The notes under the pieces were generated by a model. It ran no database searches, was not told the DNA's origin, and was given only the letters and a program-made list of their open reading frames with translations. From assembly GCF_014203025.1 (NCBI RefSeq), contig NZ_JACHID010000004.1, forward strand, positions 124,001 to 188,000: 64,000 nucleotides of DNA. The letters run 5' to 3'. Shown here one piece after another: positions 9,901-20,076 of this stretch. Each line of letters opens with the position of its first letter. The first letter of the stretch is position 1. Origin of the DNA: Desulfurispira natronophila. Lineage in GTDB: Bacteria > Chrysiogenota > Chrysiogenetes > Chrysiogenales > Chrysiogenaceae. A program made the position numbers and the translations under genes.

Positions 9901-9929
9901 TTGCGAGATGACACCCCTTCTGCTATAAA
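9901..9929 (+). promoter_or_regulatory. Sigma-70-like promoter for secA
   Basis: TTGCGA (9901-9906), a 17-nt spacer, then TATAAA (9924-9929), 44 nt before the secA ATG. The rest of the 311-nt gap between the divergent TPR gene and secA (9662-9972) shows no tRNA, riboswitch or further gene. Confidence 0.5.
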
Positions 9930-9972
9930 CAGGAGTGAAAAAATACTTATTGTATAAGGATTGACGGAACCC

Positions 9973-12495
9973 ATGCTCAAATATATCGCCAAAAAAATCG
10001 TCGGTACCAAAAACGAACGGGAAGTAAAAAAACTCCGCCCCACGGTGGAAAAAATTAACAATCTTGAATCCGCCATTACTGCCCTGTCTGACGCAGAGCT
10101 GGCTGCCAAGACCACTGAGTTTCGCCAGCGCCTGGAGCAAGGGGAAAGTCTGGACAGCCTTCTGCCGGAAGCCTTTGCTGTAGTGCGGGCCACCTCTCAG
10201 CGTACGCTGGAAATGCGGCACTTCGACGTGCAGCTTATGGGTGGAATGGTTCTGCACAACGGCAACATCTCCGAGATGAAAACCGGTGAGGGGAAGACCC
10301 TCATGTCCACTCTGCCTATTTACCTCAATGCCCTTACGGGAAAAGGTGTCCACGTTATTACGGTCAACGATTATCTGGCCAGGCGGGATGCCGAGTGGAT
10401 GGGGGCTATCTACCGTTTTTTGGGTCTCAGCGTCGGTGTCATTGTTCCGGGTATGAGTGAGGAAGAGCGCAAAGCAGCTTATGCTGCCGATATAACCTAT
10501 GCCACCAATAACGAAGTGGGTTTCGATTATTTGCGCGATAACATGAAGTTTCGCATTGAAGATATGGTTCAACGGGAGTTTAATTTTGCCATTGTGGATG
10601 AAGTGGACTCTATCCTCATTGATGAGGCTCGTACGCCGCTCATTATCAGTGGGCCCACTGAGGCTTCCACTGACAATTACTACATGGCGGACAAAGTGGT
10701 GCGTCAGCTTCGGGAAGAGGAACACTTTACCAGGGATGAAAAATCCCGCGTTTCCGTACTGACAGAGGTTGGTGTCAAGCGTGCCGAAGAGCTGCTGGGG
10801 ATAGAGAACCTCTATGATGTTTCGCAGATGGCCCTGCTCCACCATGTGAACCAGGCTCTCAAGGCCCACAACAACTATCAGCGCGATGTGGACTACATGG
10901 TCGACAGCGATGGCAAGGTGGTTATCGTAGACGAATTCACCGGTCGCGTACTGGAGGGTCGGCGCTACGGCGATGGTCTTCACCAGGCCATTGAGGCCAA
11001 GGAGCAGGTGCCAATTGAGCGGGAAAACCAGACCCTGGCGACCATCACTTATCAGAACTACTTTCGCCTCTACCGCAAGCTAGGAGGCATGACTGGAACC
11101 GCTGATACCGAAGCTGCTGAATTCAAGAAGATTTACGATCTTGACGTGGTGGTTATTCCCACCAATGTTCCCATGCAGCGCATCGACAACTCCGACCGGG
11201 TCTATCGTACCAAGGAGGAGAAATTCAGCGCTGTTATTGAAAATATTCGAGAGTGCTACGAGAGTGGGCAGCCTTGCCTGGTTGGTACCATATCAGTGGA
11301 CGCCAGTGAATTTCTGTCCAATCGCCTCAACAAGCACAAGATAAAACACAGCGTTTTGAACGCCAAAAATCACGCCCACGAGGCCACCATTATTGCCAAT
11401 GCCGGTGAGAAGAGTGCCGTGACCATTGCCACGAACATGGCGGGTCGTGGAACAGATATCAAACTTGGGGAAGGTGTGGCAGAGCTTGGCGGCCTGCACA
11501 TTATTGGCACCGAACGCCACGAGTCTCGCCGCATTGATAACCAGCTGCGAGGCCGCTCCGGCCGCCAGGGCGACCCAGGGAGCTCTCAGTTCTTTCTCTC
11601 GCTGGAAGATGACCTTATGCGCATCTTTGGCGGAGACCGTATCAAGTCCCTGATGGATCGCTTTGGCATGGAAGAAGGTGAGCCCATTGAGCACAATCTG
11701 GTGAGCCGGGCTATTGAGAACGCGCAAAAGAAAGTGGAAAACCACCATTTTGAGATTCGTAAACACCTGTTGGACTATGATGACGTTATGAATCAGCAGC
11801 GTCAGATCATATACACTTACCGCCGCGATATCCTGGATGGACAGGGTGTGGATAGCATGATTGAGGAGCGTATCGATCAGACCATGGCGGAAATATTCAC
11901 CCAGTATATTCCCGATGGTGGCTTTTTTGCCGATATCAATCAGCAGGGAATTACGGACTCATTCCGTTACTACTTCGCCTTTGAGCCGGACTTCAGCGTC
12001 TTCAAGGATGAAAGCAAGTCCATGGAAGTGCGGGAAGCCTTGCGGGAGCAGGCTCTGGATATACTTCGTCGCAAGGAGGAGCTGATTGGCAAGGAGCGCT
12101 TCTTTGCCCTCAAGCGCTACCTCCTTATCAACATCATCGATATGGCCTGGAAGGACAATCTTCTCAGCATGGATCGCCTCAAGGAAGGTATTGGACTGCG
12201 CAGCTATGGCCAAAAGAACCCTCTGATGGAGTACAAGCGCGAAGCCTTTGAGCTCTTTGATAACATGATGAGTCGCATCAAGGACGAAACCGTCAGCATA
12301 ATTTTTAAAGTAGAAATTGCCGAAGAGCAGGAGCCGCCCAAGCTGGAAAATACCCGCAATGGGGCAGCGTCACCCCGCAATCGGGCAGAGCGTCGCCGGC
12401 GCGAAAAGAAAGTCAAGAAATCCACCCCCTCGGCCAATGCTCCCTGCCCATGTGGCAGTGGCGTCAAGTATAAATTGTGTTGCGGAGCTAACTAG
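9973..12495 (+). CDS. secA: Preprotein translocase ATPase SecA
   Basis: SecA is the motor that drives unfolded preproteins through SecYEG. The 840-aa product has Walker A (EMKTGEGKT), the DEAD-type [19 protein letters not shown] motif, the preprotein crosslinking domain, the second RecA domain with [14 protein letters not shown], the scaffold/wing domain and a C-terminal SEC-C zinc finger [14 protein letters not shown] chose the ATG at 9973 (MLKYIAKK). A TTG four codons upstream is in frame but abuts its AAGGA with no spacing. Length and ends are normal, with full zinc ligands for SecB binding. Confidence 0.97.
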   Translation: MLKYIAKKIVGTKNEREVKKLRPTVEKINNLESAITALSDAELAAKTTEFRQRLEQGESLDSLLPEAFAVVRATSQRTLEMRHFDVQLMGGMVLHNGNISEMKTGEGKTLMSTLPIYLNALTGKGVHVITVNDYLARRDAEWMGAIYRFLGLSVGVIVPGMSEEERKAAYAADITYATNNEVGFDYLRDNMKFRIEDMVQREFNFAIVDEVDSILIDEARTPLIISGPTEASTDNYYMADKVVRQLREEEHFTRDEKSRVSVLTEVGVKRAEELLGIENLYDVSQMALLHHVNQALKAHNNYQRDVDYMVDSDGKVVIVDEFTGRVLEGRRYGDGLHQAIEAKEQVPIERENQTLATITYQNYFRLYRKLGGMTGTADTEAAEFKKIYDLDVVVIPTNVPMQRIDNSDRVYRTKEEKFSAVIENIRECYESGQPCLVGTISVDASEFLSNRLNKHKIKHSVLNAKNHAHEATIIANAGEKSAVTIATNMAGRGTDIKLGEGVAELGGLHIIGTERHESRRIDNQLRGRSGRQGDPGSSQFFLSLEDDLMRIFGGDRIKSLMDRFGMEEGEPIEHNLVSRAIENAQKKVENHHFEIRKHLLDYDDVMNQQRQIIYTYRRDILDGQGVDSMIEERIDQTMAEIFTQYIPDGGFFADINQQGITDSFRYYFAFEPDFSVFKDESKSMEVREALREQALDILRRKEELIGKERFFALKRYLLINIIDMAWKDNLLSMDRLKEGIGLRSYGQKNPLMEYKREAFELFDNMMSRIKDETVSIIFKVEIAEEQEPPKLENTRNGAASPRNRAERRRREKKVKKSTPSANAPCPCGSGVKYKLCCGAN

Positions 12496-12597
12496 GCAGG
12501 CAATTCCAGTAAAGAGCATGGGTGGGGCAATACGGTAAGGCCTTATTCTGGCAGAGTGTATGTGCCTCCCTGTGCTGATAAGTAAAGTGAGAGTCTT

Positions 12598-13074
12598 ATG
12601 GAATCCAACTCAACGCGCCAGGCGCACTTTGAAAGTCGCGAGGAGCTACGGGAGCTTTTGAGCGCTCACCTGGGCAAGCCAGAGAAGGCCCCTCTGTTTG
12701 TTGATGCCCTGGAAAAAATGTTTATCAACAATCACCTTACCTTCAAGCCCACCTGGAGCTGGTGGGCCTTTCTCTTTAGCTGGGCCTATCTGCTCTACCG
12801 ACGCCTCTACCTCTATGCCGGCCTTTTTTTCCTGGCCAATCTCATCACCGGCCTGGTGGGACTTAATATCGCCGTAATGATTGCGGCGGGGATCAGTGCC
12901 AAATACCTTTATTTAAAAAAATTTCTGGAGGATCTACAAAAGGCCGGCCACGGCCGACTCTCTGGTTATGCCGTACGGAAGAACCTGGAGCAGCTGGGGG
13001 GCTACCACCCCTGGGTAATCTGGGTTATGGCGGCGTTGGCAGTTGTAAGCTTGCTGGGTATCGCTATACTGTGA
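12598..13074 (+). CDS. DUF2628-family membrane protein
   Basis: A 158-aa protein with a short charged N-terminus. It then has the aromatic-rich DUF2628 pattern (TFKPTWSWWAFLFSWAYLLYRRLYLYA), a TM pair around residues 55-105, a cytoplasmic connector and a final TM segment at the C-terminus (about 138-157). The function of the family is unknown. It is 102 nt after secA and 25 nt before gmhB on the same strand. The ribosome site is weak (GTGAGAG). Confidence 0.75.
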   Translation: MESNSTRQAHFESREELRELLSAHLGKPEKAPLFVDALEKMFINNHLTFKPTWSWWAFLFSWAYLLYRRLYLYAGLFFLANLITGLVGLNIAVMIAAGISAKYLYLKKFLEDLQKAGHGRLSGYAVRKNLEQLGGYHPWVIWVMAALAVVSLLGIAIL

Positions 13075-13099
13075 CGGACAGTAGGAGAGGAGTCATGCG

Positions 13100-13675
13100 G
13101 TGAAGCGTAGATACGCCTTTTTTCTCGACCGCGACGGCACGATCAACCAGGAGGTGGAGTACCTGCACCGCTGGGAGGATTTTCGATACGAAAACGGCGC
13201 TATCGAGGCACTTCGTATATTGCAAAGCCAGGGTGGACAATTAGTGGTTGTAACCAACCAGTCTGGCGTGGCACGAGGCTATTACGACGCTGAGGCGGTA
13301 CAGAACCTGCACCGCCATATGCAGGCAGACATGCGGCAGCAAGGAGTCTTCATTGCTGGTATATACGACTGCCCTCATCACCCTGATTTCAGCGGTCCTT
13401 GCTCCTGTCGCAAGCCTAAACCCGGTATGCTGCAGCAGGCAGCCAGTGACCTGGATATCGATCTGGCGCACTCCTGGATTATCGGCGATAAAATAGATGA
13501 TATAGAGGCTGGATACCGAGCGGGATGCCACGGCGGCATACTGGTCAGTACCGGCCACGGCAAAAGGCATGCTCACATAACCCCCGATTTTGGTCACTTC
13601 TTTCACTTTCACCGTAGCCCAAACTTGCTCCAGGCAGCATATTACCTGGCAGACAACGGAGAGAAGGAGGAGTAA
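13100..13675 (+). CDS. gmhB: D-glycero-beta-D-manno-heptose 1,7-bisphosphate 7-phosphatase
   Basis: GmhB removes the 7-phosphate of heptose 1,7-bisphosphate during ADP-heptose synthesis for the LPS inner core. The 191-aa HAD-family protein has the catalytic DRDGT (residues 10-14), the zinc-binding cluster CPHHP...GPCSCRKP (C-x-H...C-x-C) and the late GDKxxDIEAG motif. The start is GTG at 13100 with AGGAG upstream, because a nearby ATG is out of frame and stops at once. It overlaps nnr (TAATG). Confidence 0.9.
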   Translation: MKRRYAFFLDRDGTINQEVEYLHRWEDFRYENGAIEALRILQSQGGQLVVVTNQSGVARGYYDAEAVQNLHRHMQADMRQQGVFIAGIYDCPHHPDFSGPCSCRKPKPGMLQQAASDLDIDLAHSWIIGDKIDDIEAGYRAGCHGGILVSTGHGKRHAHITPDFGHFFHFHRSPNLLQAAYYLADNGEKEE

Positions 13676-15192
13676 TGCGTATACTCAACGCACAACAGAT
13701 GGCCCAGATGGACCGATATACCATCCATGAGTTGGGAGTGCCGGGTCTTTTGCTTATGGAAAATGCCGGTATGGCCGTGGTGCGAGCCATTACAGAGCGG
13801 GTTCGTCCTCACCAGGCCCTGGCTATCCTCTGCGGCAAAGGCAACAATGGAGGAGATGGATACGTCATTGCCCGACTGCTTTATCTTCAAGGTTATGCCG
13901 TAACCATTTTTCATGCCGGCAGACCCAGTACTGACGACTCAAGATTGAACTATGATATAGCCCAGCGTCTGAGGATACCTGTTATGCCACTGGAGGCATT
14001 TGAGCCTCAGTGTTTTTTCGCAGTGGTGGATGCCCTTTTTGGAACAGGGCTGGAGCGCCCCATTGAGGGCGTGTTCGCCAGTGCTGTCGAAGCTGCTAAC
14101 GGCGTTGCTCTGCGGTTTGCTGTGGATATTCCCTCGGGGGTATGTGGCACGACGGGCCGCTTACTGGGAACTGCTTTCAACGCGCACTTTACCGTCACCA
14201 TGGAGTACCCCAAGCGCGGTCATTACCTTTACCCCGGCGCCAACTTGCGGGGTGAGCTGCTGGTTGCACCCATTGGCATCAGCTCGCACGCACTTCCCCC
14301 GGAGGCCCCGCATCTGGTGGACCAGCTACGTGGTGCCTTACCCAGGCGCAACGGCGATTCCCACAAGGGAACCTTCGGGCACCTCCTCTGTGTAGGAGGC
14401 ACTGTTGGCAAAGCCGGAGCTATCCGTCTTGGTGCCAAGGCGGCCATGGAGACCGGTTGTGGCCTGGTGAGCGTTGCCAGTAACCACCAGGTAGTGCAAT
14501 CACTGCAGTTTGCTGAGCCGGAAATAATGAGCGTTATTGTCCCTTGCTACGACAGCCTGCTGCCGGAAGGAGACTCTGCCAGCCATGTCCTGGAGCACCC
14601 TTACGACGCCATGGTTATAGGGCCGGGAGGCGGTCGTCACTCTCGTCTGGTTCAGTTTTACTGGGAGGTGATTCAGGGGGCATCCTGTCCTGTGGTGATC
14701 GACGCCGATGCTCTTTATTGCGAAGATGAAGATCGCAACGATATACTGGAGGCCATTATCAGGCGCTCTAACGGCACTGTTCTGACACCCCACCCCAAAG
14801 AGTTTGAACGACTTACCGGTACTCCACTACCGGAACTGGAAAGCTGCAAGCTGGATATTGCCAGAGAGTGGGCACTGAAGCTGGGCTGCACATTGGTTCT
14901 TAAGGGAGCTCGCACCACCGTTGCGTGGAGTAACGGCGACGTATATTTGCTGGATTGCCCAAATGCCGCTTTAGCCAAGGGTGGCAGCGGTGATGTGTTG
15001 GCTGGAATCATCGGTTCCCTGCTGGCTCAGGGCATGGACGCTGACCGCGCTGCCTTGGAGGGTTGCAAACTTCACGCTCTGGCAGGTCAGATCATGTCTC
15101 AGCGCCATGGCAGTTACTCGGGAGGGCCATTGAAGCACATACAATCCATAGCCACCGCCATTGCCCAGTTTGAAGAGGAGGTCCAGGTATGA
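13675..15192 (+). CDS. nnr: Bifunctional NAD(P)H-hydrate epimerase / ADP-dependent dehydratase
   Basis: Repairs hydrated NADH/NADPH. The N-terminal YjeF_N domain (about 1-210) epimerises R to S hydrate. The C-terminal YjeF_C/carbohydrate kinase-like domain (about 225-500) dehydrates the S form with ADP. Visible signatures are GKGNNGGDGYV (residues ~55-65) in the first domain, and GxxGxxGKAGA and ALAKGGSGDVLAGIIG in the second. The 505-aa length matches the fused bacterial form. It overlaps gmhB at the start and ridA at the end (ATGA), so the three genes are coupled. Confidence 0.95.
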   Translation: MRILNAQQMAQMDRYTIHELGVPGLLLMENAGMAVVRAITERVRPHQALAILCGKGNNGGDGYVIARLLYLQGYAVTIFHAGRPSTDDSRLNYDIAQRLRIPVMPLEAFEPQCFFAVVDALFGTGLERPIEGVFASAVEAANGVALRFAVDIPSGVCGTTGRLLGTAFNAHFTVTMEYPKRGHYLYPGANLRGELLVAPIGISSHALPPEAPHLVDQLRGALPRRNGDSHKGTFGHLLCVGGTVGKAGAIRLGAKAAMETGCGLVSVASNHQVVQSLQFAEPEIMSVIVPCYDSLLPEGDSASHVLEHPYDAMVIGPGGGRHSRLVQFYWEVIQGASCPVVIDADALYCEDEDRNDILEAIIRRSNGTVLTPHPKEFERLTGTPLPELESCKLDIAREWALKLGCTLVLKGARTTVAWSNGDVYLLDCPNAALAKGGSGDVLAGIIGSLLAQGMDADRAALEGCKLHALAGQIMSQRHGSYSGGPLKHIQSIATAIAQFEEEVQV

Positions 15193-15575
15193 GAACGGTT
15201 GTCAAAACATCCCAGGCCCCTGCGGCTATTGGTCCATATGAACAGGCTATTACTTTCCAGGGTGTGCTTTATACCTCTGGCCAGATTCCCCTTGATGTCA
15301 ACGGTGATTTGGTGGAGGGAGGCATAGAGGAGCAGACGCGACAGTGCCTGGAGAACCTCGTTGCTGTTTGTCGCGCTGCCGGTACCTCTTTGCGCCAGGC
15401 ACTGAAAGTCACCATCTATCTGACGGACATGGAGCACTTTCAATCATGCAATCAGATTTATCAGCAGTACTTTGAGCACAGCCGGCCGGCACGATCCTGT
15501 GTGGCCGTAAAAGCACTTCCCAAAGGTGCTCTTGTGGAAATAGAAGGGATCTTTGCCCTTGAGGGCGAGCAATAG
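15189..15575 (+). CDS. ridA: RidA-family enamine/imine deaminase
   Basis: Hydrolyses reactive 2-aminoacrylate and related enamines made by PLP enzymes, protecting cofactors. The 128-aa product has the family pattern APAAIGPYEQA near the start, SGQIPLD, and the late RSCVAVKALPKGALVEIE with the conserved Arg that binds substrate carboxylate. It overlaps nnr by 4 nt, forming a small metabolite-repair operon with it. Confidence 0.93.
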   Translation: MRTVVKTSQAPAAIGPYEQAITFQGVLYTSGQIPLDVNGDLVEGGIEEQTRQCLENLVAVCRAAGTSLRQALKVTIYLTDMEHFQSCNQIYQQYFEHSRPARSCVAVKALPKGALVEIEGIFALEGEQ

Positions 15576-15644
15576 GGGTACTGTGGCAGCGATGCTGCTG
15601 CAGCACCTCTCGGATTTTTGGCGGAAGTGCCGCTGATCTTTTCG

Positions 15645-15672
15645 TTGGGCTGTGAATACTGGACTGTATAAT
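15645..15672 (+). promoter_or_regulatory. Sigma-70-like promoter for the EcsC-family gene
   Basis: TTGGGC (15645-15650), a 16-nt spacer and a consensus TATAAT (15667-15672), 33 nt before the TTG start. A small GC hairpin GCGG/CCGC (15621-15633) followed by TGATCTTTTC just upstream may terminate the nnr-ridA transcript. Confidence 0.5.
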
Positions 15673-15704
15673 GATACATACTGGAACGAGTACAAGGATC
15701 GCCA

Positions 15705-16562
15705 TTGAGCACGCCTGTTGATAATCCGCCGGCTATTATTAATCTTCGACCCGAGGATGAAGATGCCTTGGAACAGGCTCTGGAAATATTGGAGTGCCCT
15801 GGCCTGGCAGCGCGCCTGAGCCATCAGCTGGGTGTTCCCATCGAGCAGGGTTTTAGTCGCCTGCCCGCTAACTGGCAGCATCGAGTGCAGCAACTTTCCG
15901 AGCAGGCACTAAGAAAGGCTATCGATGTGGCTGTGGCCTCCCTGTCAATAGAACAGCTTCAGCAAACAACACCTTCAGAAAAGACGCATCGCTGGCTGGC
16001 AGCGGGATCCGGTGGCCTGGGAGGGCTTTTTGGGTTTAGCGCTCTGGCGCTGGAGCTGCCAGTTTCCACCACCATTATGTTGCGCTCAATTGCTGATATT
16101 GCTCGTCGTCAAGGTGAAGAGATTCGCAATTTGGATACCCGCCTGGCCTGCCTGGAAGTCTTTGCCCTGGGGGGAATATCGAGTCAGGACGAGGGTAGTG
16201 GCAGCGGGTACTACATTGTTCGGGCGGCATTGTCTCGTGCCGTGGTGGACGCCAGCCGCTATCTGGCACAGCGTACCATCACCCAGACGGGAGCACCTCC
16301 GTTGGTTCAGTTGATAGCAGCAATTTCTACGCGCTTTGGGGCGGTGGTTTCCCAGAAAGCAGCAGCTCAAATGGTTCCTTTGGTAGGTGCGGCCGGCGGC
16401 GCTGTGGTTAATGTGATATTCATGGATCACTTTCAGAATATGGCCCGGGGTCACTTTGTTATTCGCCGGTTGGAGCGAGCATATGGCAAGGAGTATATTC
16501 AGCAGCGCTACCAGCAGTTGCTAACCCACAGAGAAGATGCCTTGGGGCAGTCCCGGCAGTAG
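15705..16562 (+). CDS. EcsC-family protein
   Basis: A 285-aa protein of the EcsC family, named from a Bacillus gene next to an ABC transporter; its molecular role is not established. The family core GGLGGLFGFSALALELPVSTTIMLRSIADIAR (about 105-136) contains a glycine-rich hydrophobic segment. A second hydrophobic stretch, VPLVGAAGGAVVNVIFM, is near residue 225. The start is TTG with AAGGA at a 7-nt spacing; no ATG fits. It has its own promoter and converges on the histidine kinase gene. Confidence 0.8.
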   Translation: MSTPVDNPPAIINLRPEDEDALEQALEILECPGLAARLSHQLGVPIEQGFSRLPANWQHRVQQLSEQALRKAIDVAVASLSIEQLQQTTPSEKTHRWLAAGSGGLGGLFGFSALALELPVSTTIMLRSIADIARRQGEEIRNLDTRLACLEVFALGGISSQDEGSGSGYYIVRAALSRAVVDASRYLAQRTITQTGAPPLVQLIAAISTRFGAVVSQKAAAQMVPLVGAAGGAVVNVIFMDHFQNMARGHFVIRRLERAYGKEYIQQRYQQLLTHREDALGQSRQ

Positions 16563-16591
16563 CTGTATCTCTGGGGCATCGGTGCTTGTTG

Positions 16592-19500
16592 TCAGCGGCT
16601 GTCTCCAGGCAAGAGATCGAAAGCAGCTGGTGTGTCCCGTAGCTCCATGACAAAACGGGCTCCCTGATCGGTGTTTTCCGCTCTTACCGTTCCCTGATGA
16701 CGATCCTCGACAATGCGGCGCACCAGGTAAAGCCCTAAGCCTTTATCACGGCTCTTGAAAGCGGTGGTCACGTAGGGCTCAAAAACCTGTGGAAGAATCT
16801 GATTGTCGATACCGCCGGCTGTGTCTTCCACCGTCATTTCTACGGTGTCGTCGACCTTGCGGGCACTGATAGTGATGTGCGCTCCACTCAGATGGCGCTC
16901 ATCGACGATAGTGGCAACATTTTCCAGCATTTTGAGGAGAATTTCCACTAAGTCCGACTTGATGGTATTCAGTGTAAGGTCCGCCGGAACTTCTGCCTGT
17001 ACCGTGATATCTCGCCCTTTGAGATGATGCTGCATAATGTCGAAAGCTTCGGTACACAACTGTTGCAGGGAATAGGGGGCCGGATTTTCGCTGGCGTCGT
17101 GCAGGCTGGTGAAGCGGTCGATGGTAAGAGAGAGCTCATCCAGTTGCTCCATGATACCGCCAACCCACTGCTGCACAAACTTTTTTTGCAAAGGCTCCAG
17201 CACCAGCTCATCCTCAATCTGTTGGGCCAGCAAGCCCACCACATTGAGGGGTTGCCGCCATTGGTGAGCCAGGTTGATCAGCAAGTGCAACAGCGACTGC
17301 TTGCGGCGCTGCTCGTAGATGATAATATCCTGTTCACGTACCTGCTCTACCCTCTTTTCAACCTCCTCGCGCAATTCCCACTCATAGCGTTTGCGCTCGG
17401 TAATATCCCGGAGAATACCAATAGCGTGCCAGCGACCCTGGATGCGGATAGCCGAAAGGGAAAGGGCAATTTGGATGGTTTCGCCATCACGGTTCAAGGT
17501 CTCCAGTTCCACCATCTTACCGATATTTTTTCCAGTACCGGTTTCCCTGAAGTGTGGCAGTGCGCGGGTAAAGTGCTCTCGATACTTGGGCGGTGCCAGC
17601 AGATCGTGGAGACGGTGGCCCAGAGCCTCATCAGCAGAGTAGCCAAAGAGTTTTCTGGCAAAGGGATTCCAGAAGGTGATGCACCCGGTATCGTCCATCA
17701 TGACAATAGCGTCGTTGGCGGAGTCGGTAATAGCTCTCAGCCTTTCCTCGCTTTCTGCCAGCTGTTGCCGGGAGCGGTACTCCTCGGTAACATCCCGGAA
17801 TACCATCACCGCGCCACTCACCTGATTTTGCATGTCCCGAATAGGGGCGCAGCTGTCGGCAATCTGATACTCAAGGCCGTTGCGGGAAACAAGCACCGTG
17901 TGGTTGGCCAACCCCTGAGTAGCCCCTTCCCGCAAAGTCTTTGCCACGGGGGCAAGGGCAGCTTCACGAGTTACGGAGTTTTCTATCCTGAAGACTTCTG
18001 TAATCGGCCTCCCCAGTGCCTCATGCTCTTGCCATCCGGTAAGCTCCTGGGCAACCAGGTTGACTCCGGTAACTTGGCCATTAATGTCTGTGCTGATAAC
18101 GCCGTCGCCGATGCTGCGAAGGGTGGCGCTGAGGTGTTGGGTGCTGCGCTGCAGGGCGCTGGTGCGCTCCGTCACCAGTTTTTCCAACTCACGCCGCCGA
18201 TGCGCAAGGGAAGCGACAAAGAGGCTCAGGGCCATAGTGCTCAAAAGTCCGGCCACCACACTGATCGTTCCTGTGCGTAAGGGATTCATAGCATAGAAAT
18301 TTTCGGTAGGCTGCATGGTGAGGGCCAGAGTATGGCCGAAAGCAAAGATTGGGCGGGTGATCGACATGTGGCTTTTTGGCAGAGCTGAGCCATCACTTTG
18401 GGACGACGCCAGCAGCATGTGTTCACGCTGGGGATGCAATTGCCACAGCTCCAGGTGCATCAAATCATCTTGGGCACTCCAATTCGTGCCAGTGGTGCTG
18501 TGCAACAAGTCACTCAAAGGCAGGACGGTTGTAAGAAATCCCTGCAGTCGCTTGCTTTCTCCATAGGAGAATACTGGCTGATAGATAAGAAGGCCATGTC
18601 GGCTGGCGTCATCCAGCTGGAGAATAGTCGGCTCCGAAGCCGTGGGAAGTCCGCTGGCCAGGGTGTACTCCATGGCAGAGCGACGCAGGGGTTCGGAAAA
18701 AATGTCAAAGCCCAGTACGTGTTCGTTGCCCTCTAGGGGGCTGCGAAAACGGATGGGAAAGTAGCGCTCCCGCTGCTGAGCACGAATCACCTCTCCCGTC
18801 TCATCCCGTTCCCAGATCATAAACTCCGGGAAGTCGTGCTCCAGGGTCATCGTTTGTTCAAAACTGGCGCGCTTGCTTCTGGTAACTTGCGGGCTCCAGG
18901 AGATGGCGTTGATGGAGGGTATGGCAACCAAGGTGGCTGTGTAATCTTTAAATTCCTGACGATTTACGTTGGGGTTGGTTTCCATAAAGCGGACCAGCCC
19001 TTCCAGGTTTACGTCCCGAATACTATTGAAGGTCATGGCCATACCGGTGGATTCGGCTTTTGCCATATGGGCAAAGGAATTTTGCAGGCGTGAGGTTTCT
19101 CCTCCATGGGTAATCCAGGCAATGGCAAGAGTTAAAATGGTTCCAGCTGTTGCCACAATCAGAGCTTCACTGTGGCGTAATGTGGAGCTGGACCTTCCGC
19201 CGTATCCAGCAGCACTGATAACCTTCACTAGCAGAAGGAGTATGGTCAAGCCCAGAGTGACGCCCAGGGGCACACGGGCCTGCAGCCAGGCCTGCCCAGT
19301 CCAGCGTTGGGCATCAAATTTGATGGCCAGCCAGTTCTGGTGATCCTGATTGCCAAATTGCCTTATCGGAACCACGACAGCGATCCAGTCCCGATCCTCA
19401 TGGAAGAAAGGGCCCATGACATACTCCGAACCAGTTTGCAAGTAGGCAATATAGGGGTCTACTACCTCGGGGGGCAGGATGGTACCTGGAGGGCGGTTGC

Positions 19501-19849
19501 TTTGAGCGTTAATGGATATATCCAGCAAAATGCGCACCTGATTAGTGCCGTCCTGACGCAATACCGTTATGGTGTGAGCAAGGGGGAAGAGGTCGGCTGA
19601 TGCCTCAAGTTGGCTTGCAAGGCGCGACCAGGTGTGGGATTCGGCGTCATCACTGGTGCCTTGCAAGTGGTTCAGGAACTCGGGATTCAGAGCCTGGGCC
19701 AGTAGGCGTGATTGGCGTTGCAGCTCATCCGTCTGCACCTGGCGAGCGTGGTGCAGCGTTTGCCAGGTAGTAAGCAAACCTACCAGCAAAGTGAAGATGA
19801 TAAGGATAAGTAGTGGCTCACGTTGCGACCAGTTTTGCAGAAACTTCAT
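16592..19849 (-). CDS. Membrane sensor histidine kinase with CHASE and two PAS domains
   Basis: A 1085-aa kinase. Order: TM1 (about 12-30), a first extracellular domain (31-190), TM2 (193-212), TM3 (230-248), a CHASE domain (about 280-500), TM4 (527-550), PAS1 (570-690), PAS2 (700-820), a coiled linker, a dimerisation domain with LAHQWRQPLN (phospho-acceptor His about 862) and an HATPase domain with DTAGGIDNQI and GLGLYLVRRIVED. The start at 19849 has GGAG upstream; the frame extends 13 codons further. No response regulator is adjacent, so it is an orphan. The ligand is unknown. Confidence 0.9.
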   Translation of the reverse strand: MKFLQNWSQREPLLILIIFTLLVGLLTTWQTLHHARQVQTDELQRQSRLLAQALNPEFLNHLQGTSDDAESHTWSRLASQLEASADLFPLAHTITVLRQDGTNQVRILLDISINAQSNRPPGTILPPEVVDPYIAYLQTGSEYVMGPFFHEDRDWIAVVVPIRQFGNQDHQNWLAIKFDAQRWTGQAWLQARVPLGVTLGLTILLLLVKVISAAGYGGRSSSTLRHSEALIVATAGTILTLAIAWITHGGETSRLQNSFAHMAKAESTGMAMTFNSIRDVNLEGLVRFMETNPNVNRQEFKDYTATLVAIPSINAISWSPQVTRSKRASFEQTMTLEHDFPEFMIWERDETGEVIRAQQRERYFPIRFRSPLEGNEHVLGFDIFSEPLRRSAMEYTLASGLPTASEPTILQLDDASRHGLLIYQPVFSYGESKRLQGFLTTVLPLSDLLHSTTGTNWSAQDDLMHLELWQLHPQREHMLLASSQSDGSALPKSHMSITRPIFAFGHTLALTMQPTENFYAMNPLRTGTISVVAGLLSTMALSLFVASLAHRRRELEKLVTERTSALQRSTQHLSATLRSIGDGVISTDINGQVTGVNLVAQELTGWQEHEALGRPITEVFRIENSVTREAALAPVAKTLREGATQGLANHTVLVSRNGLEYQIADSCAPIRDMQNQVSGAVMVFRDVTEEYRSRQQLAESEERLRAITDSANDAIVMMDDTGCITFWNPFARKLFGYSADEALGHRLHDLLAPPKYREHFTRALPHFRETGTGKNIGKMVELETLNRDGETIQIALSLSAIRIQGRWHAIGILRDITERKRYEWELREEVEKRVEQVREQDIIIYEQRRKQSLLHLLINLAHQWRQPLNVVGLLAQQIEDELVLEPLQKKFVQQWVGGIMEQLDELSLTIDRFTSLHDASENPAPYSLQQLCTEAFDIMQHHLKGRDITVQAEVPADLTLNTIKSDLVEILLKMLENVATIVDERHLSGAHITISARKVDDTVEMTVEDTAGGIDNQILPQVFEPYVTTAFKSRDKGLGLYLVRRIVEDRHQGTVRAENTDQGARFVMELRDTPAAFDLLPGDSR

Positions 19850-20011
19850 GGCAGCTCCACCTGGAGACTTGAAAAGAACTTCTCGCAATGAGGGTTTTCG
19901 GCTGACTCACAGGTGTTTTTGCACGATAAAAATAGCCATTTGGGGACGTGAGTGCCTGTGGCTTGATAACGTATTGAGCAATTCCTTATGCGCAAGAAGA
20001 AGCTATTATAA

Positions 20012-20039
20012 ATAGTACACATTCTCGCCGGCTTTTCAA
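20012..20039 (-). promoter_or_regulatory. Sigma-70-like promoter for the histidine kinase gene
   Basis: On the minus strand TTGAAA (20039-20034), a 16-nt spacer, then TACTAT (20017-20012). It would give a leader of about 150 nt. It lies in the gap after the ClC gene. Confidence 0.35.
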
Positions 20040-20076
20040 GCGCAATTGTGCCACTCTGCACATACTGCCAGAGCTT

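Noticed and set aside
9847-10983. 378-aa frame on the minus strand
   Set aside because: Fully antisense to the N-terminal part of secA; no domain pattern and it explains nothing that secA does not.
17024-18280. 418-aa frame on the plus strand
   Set aside because: Antisense to the histidine kinase core and without recognisable motifs; a codon-bias shadow.
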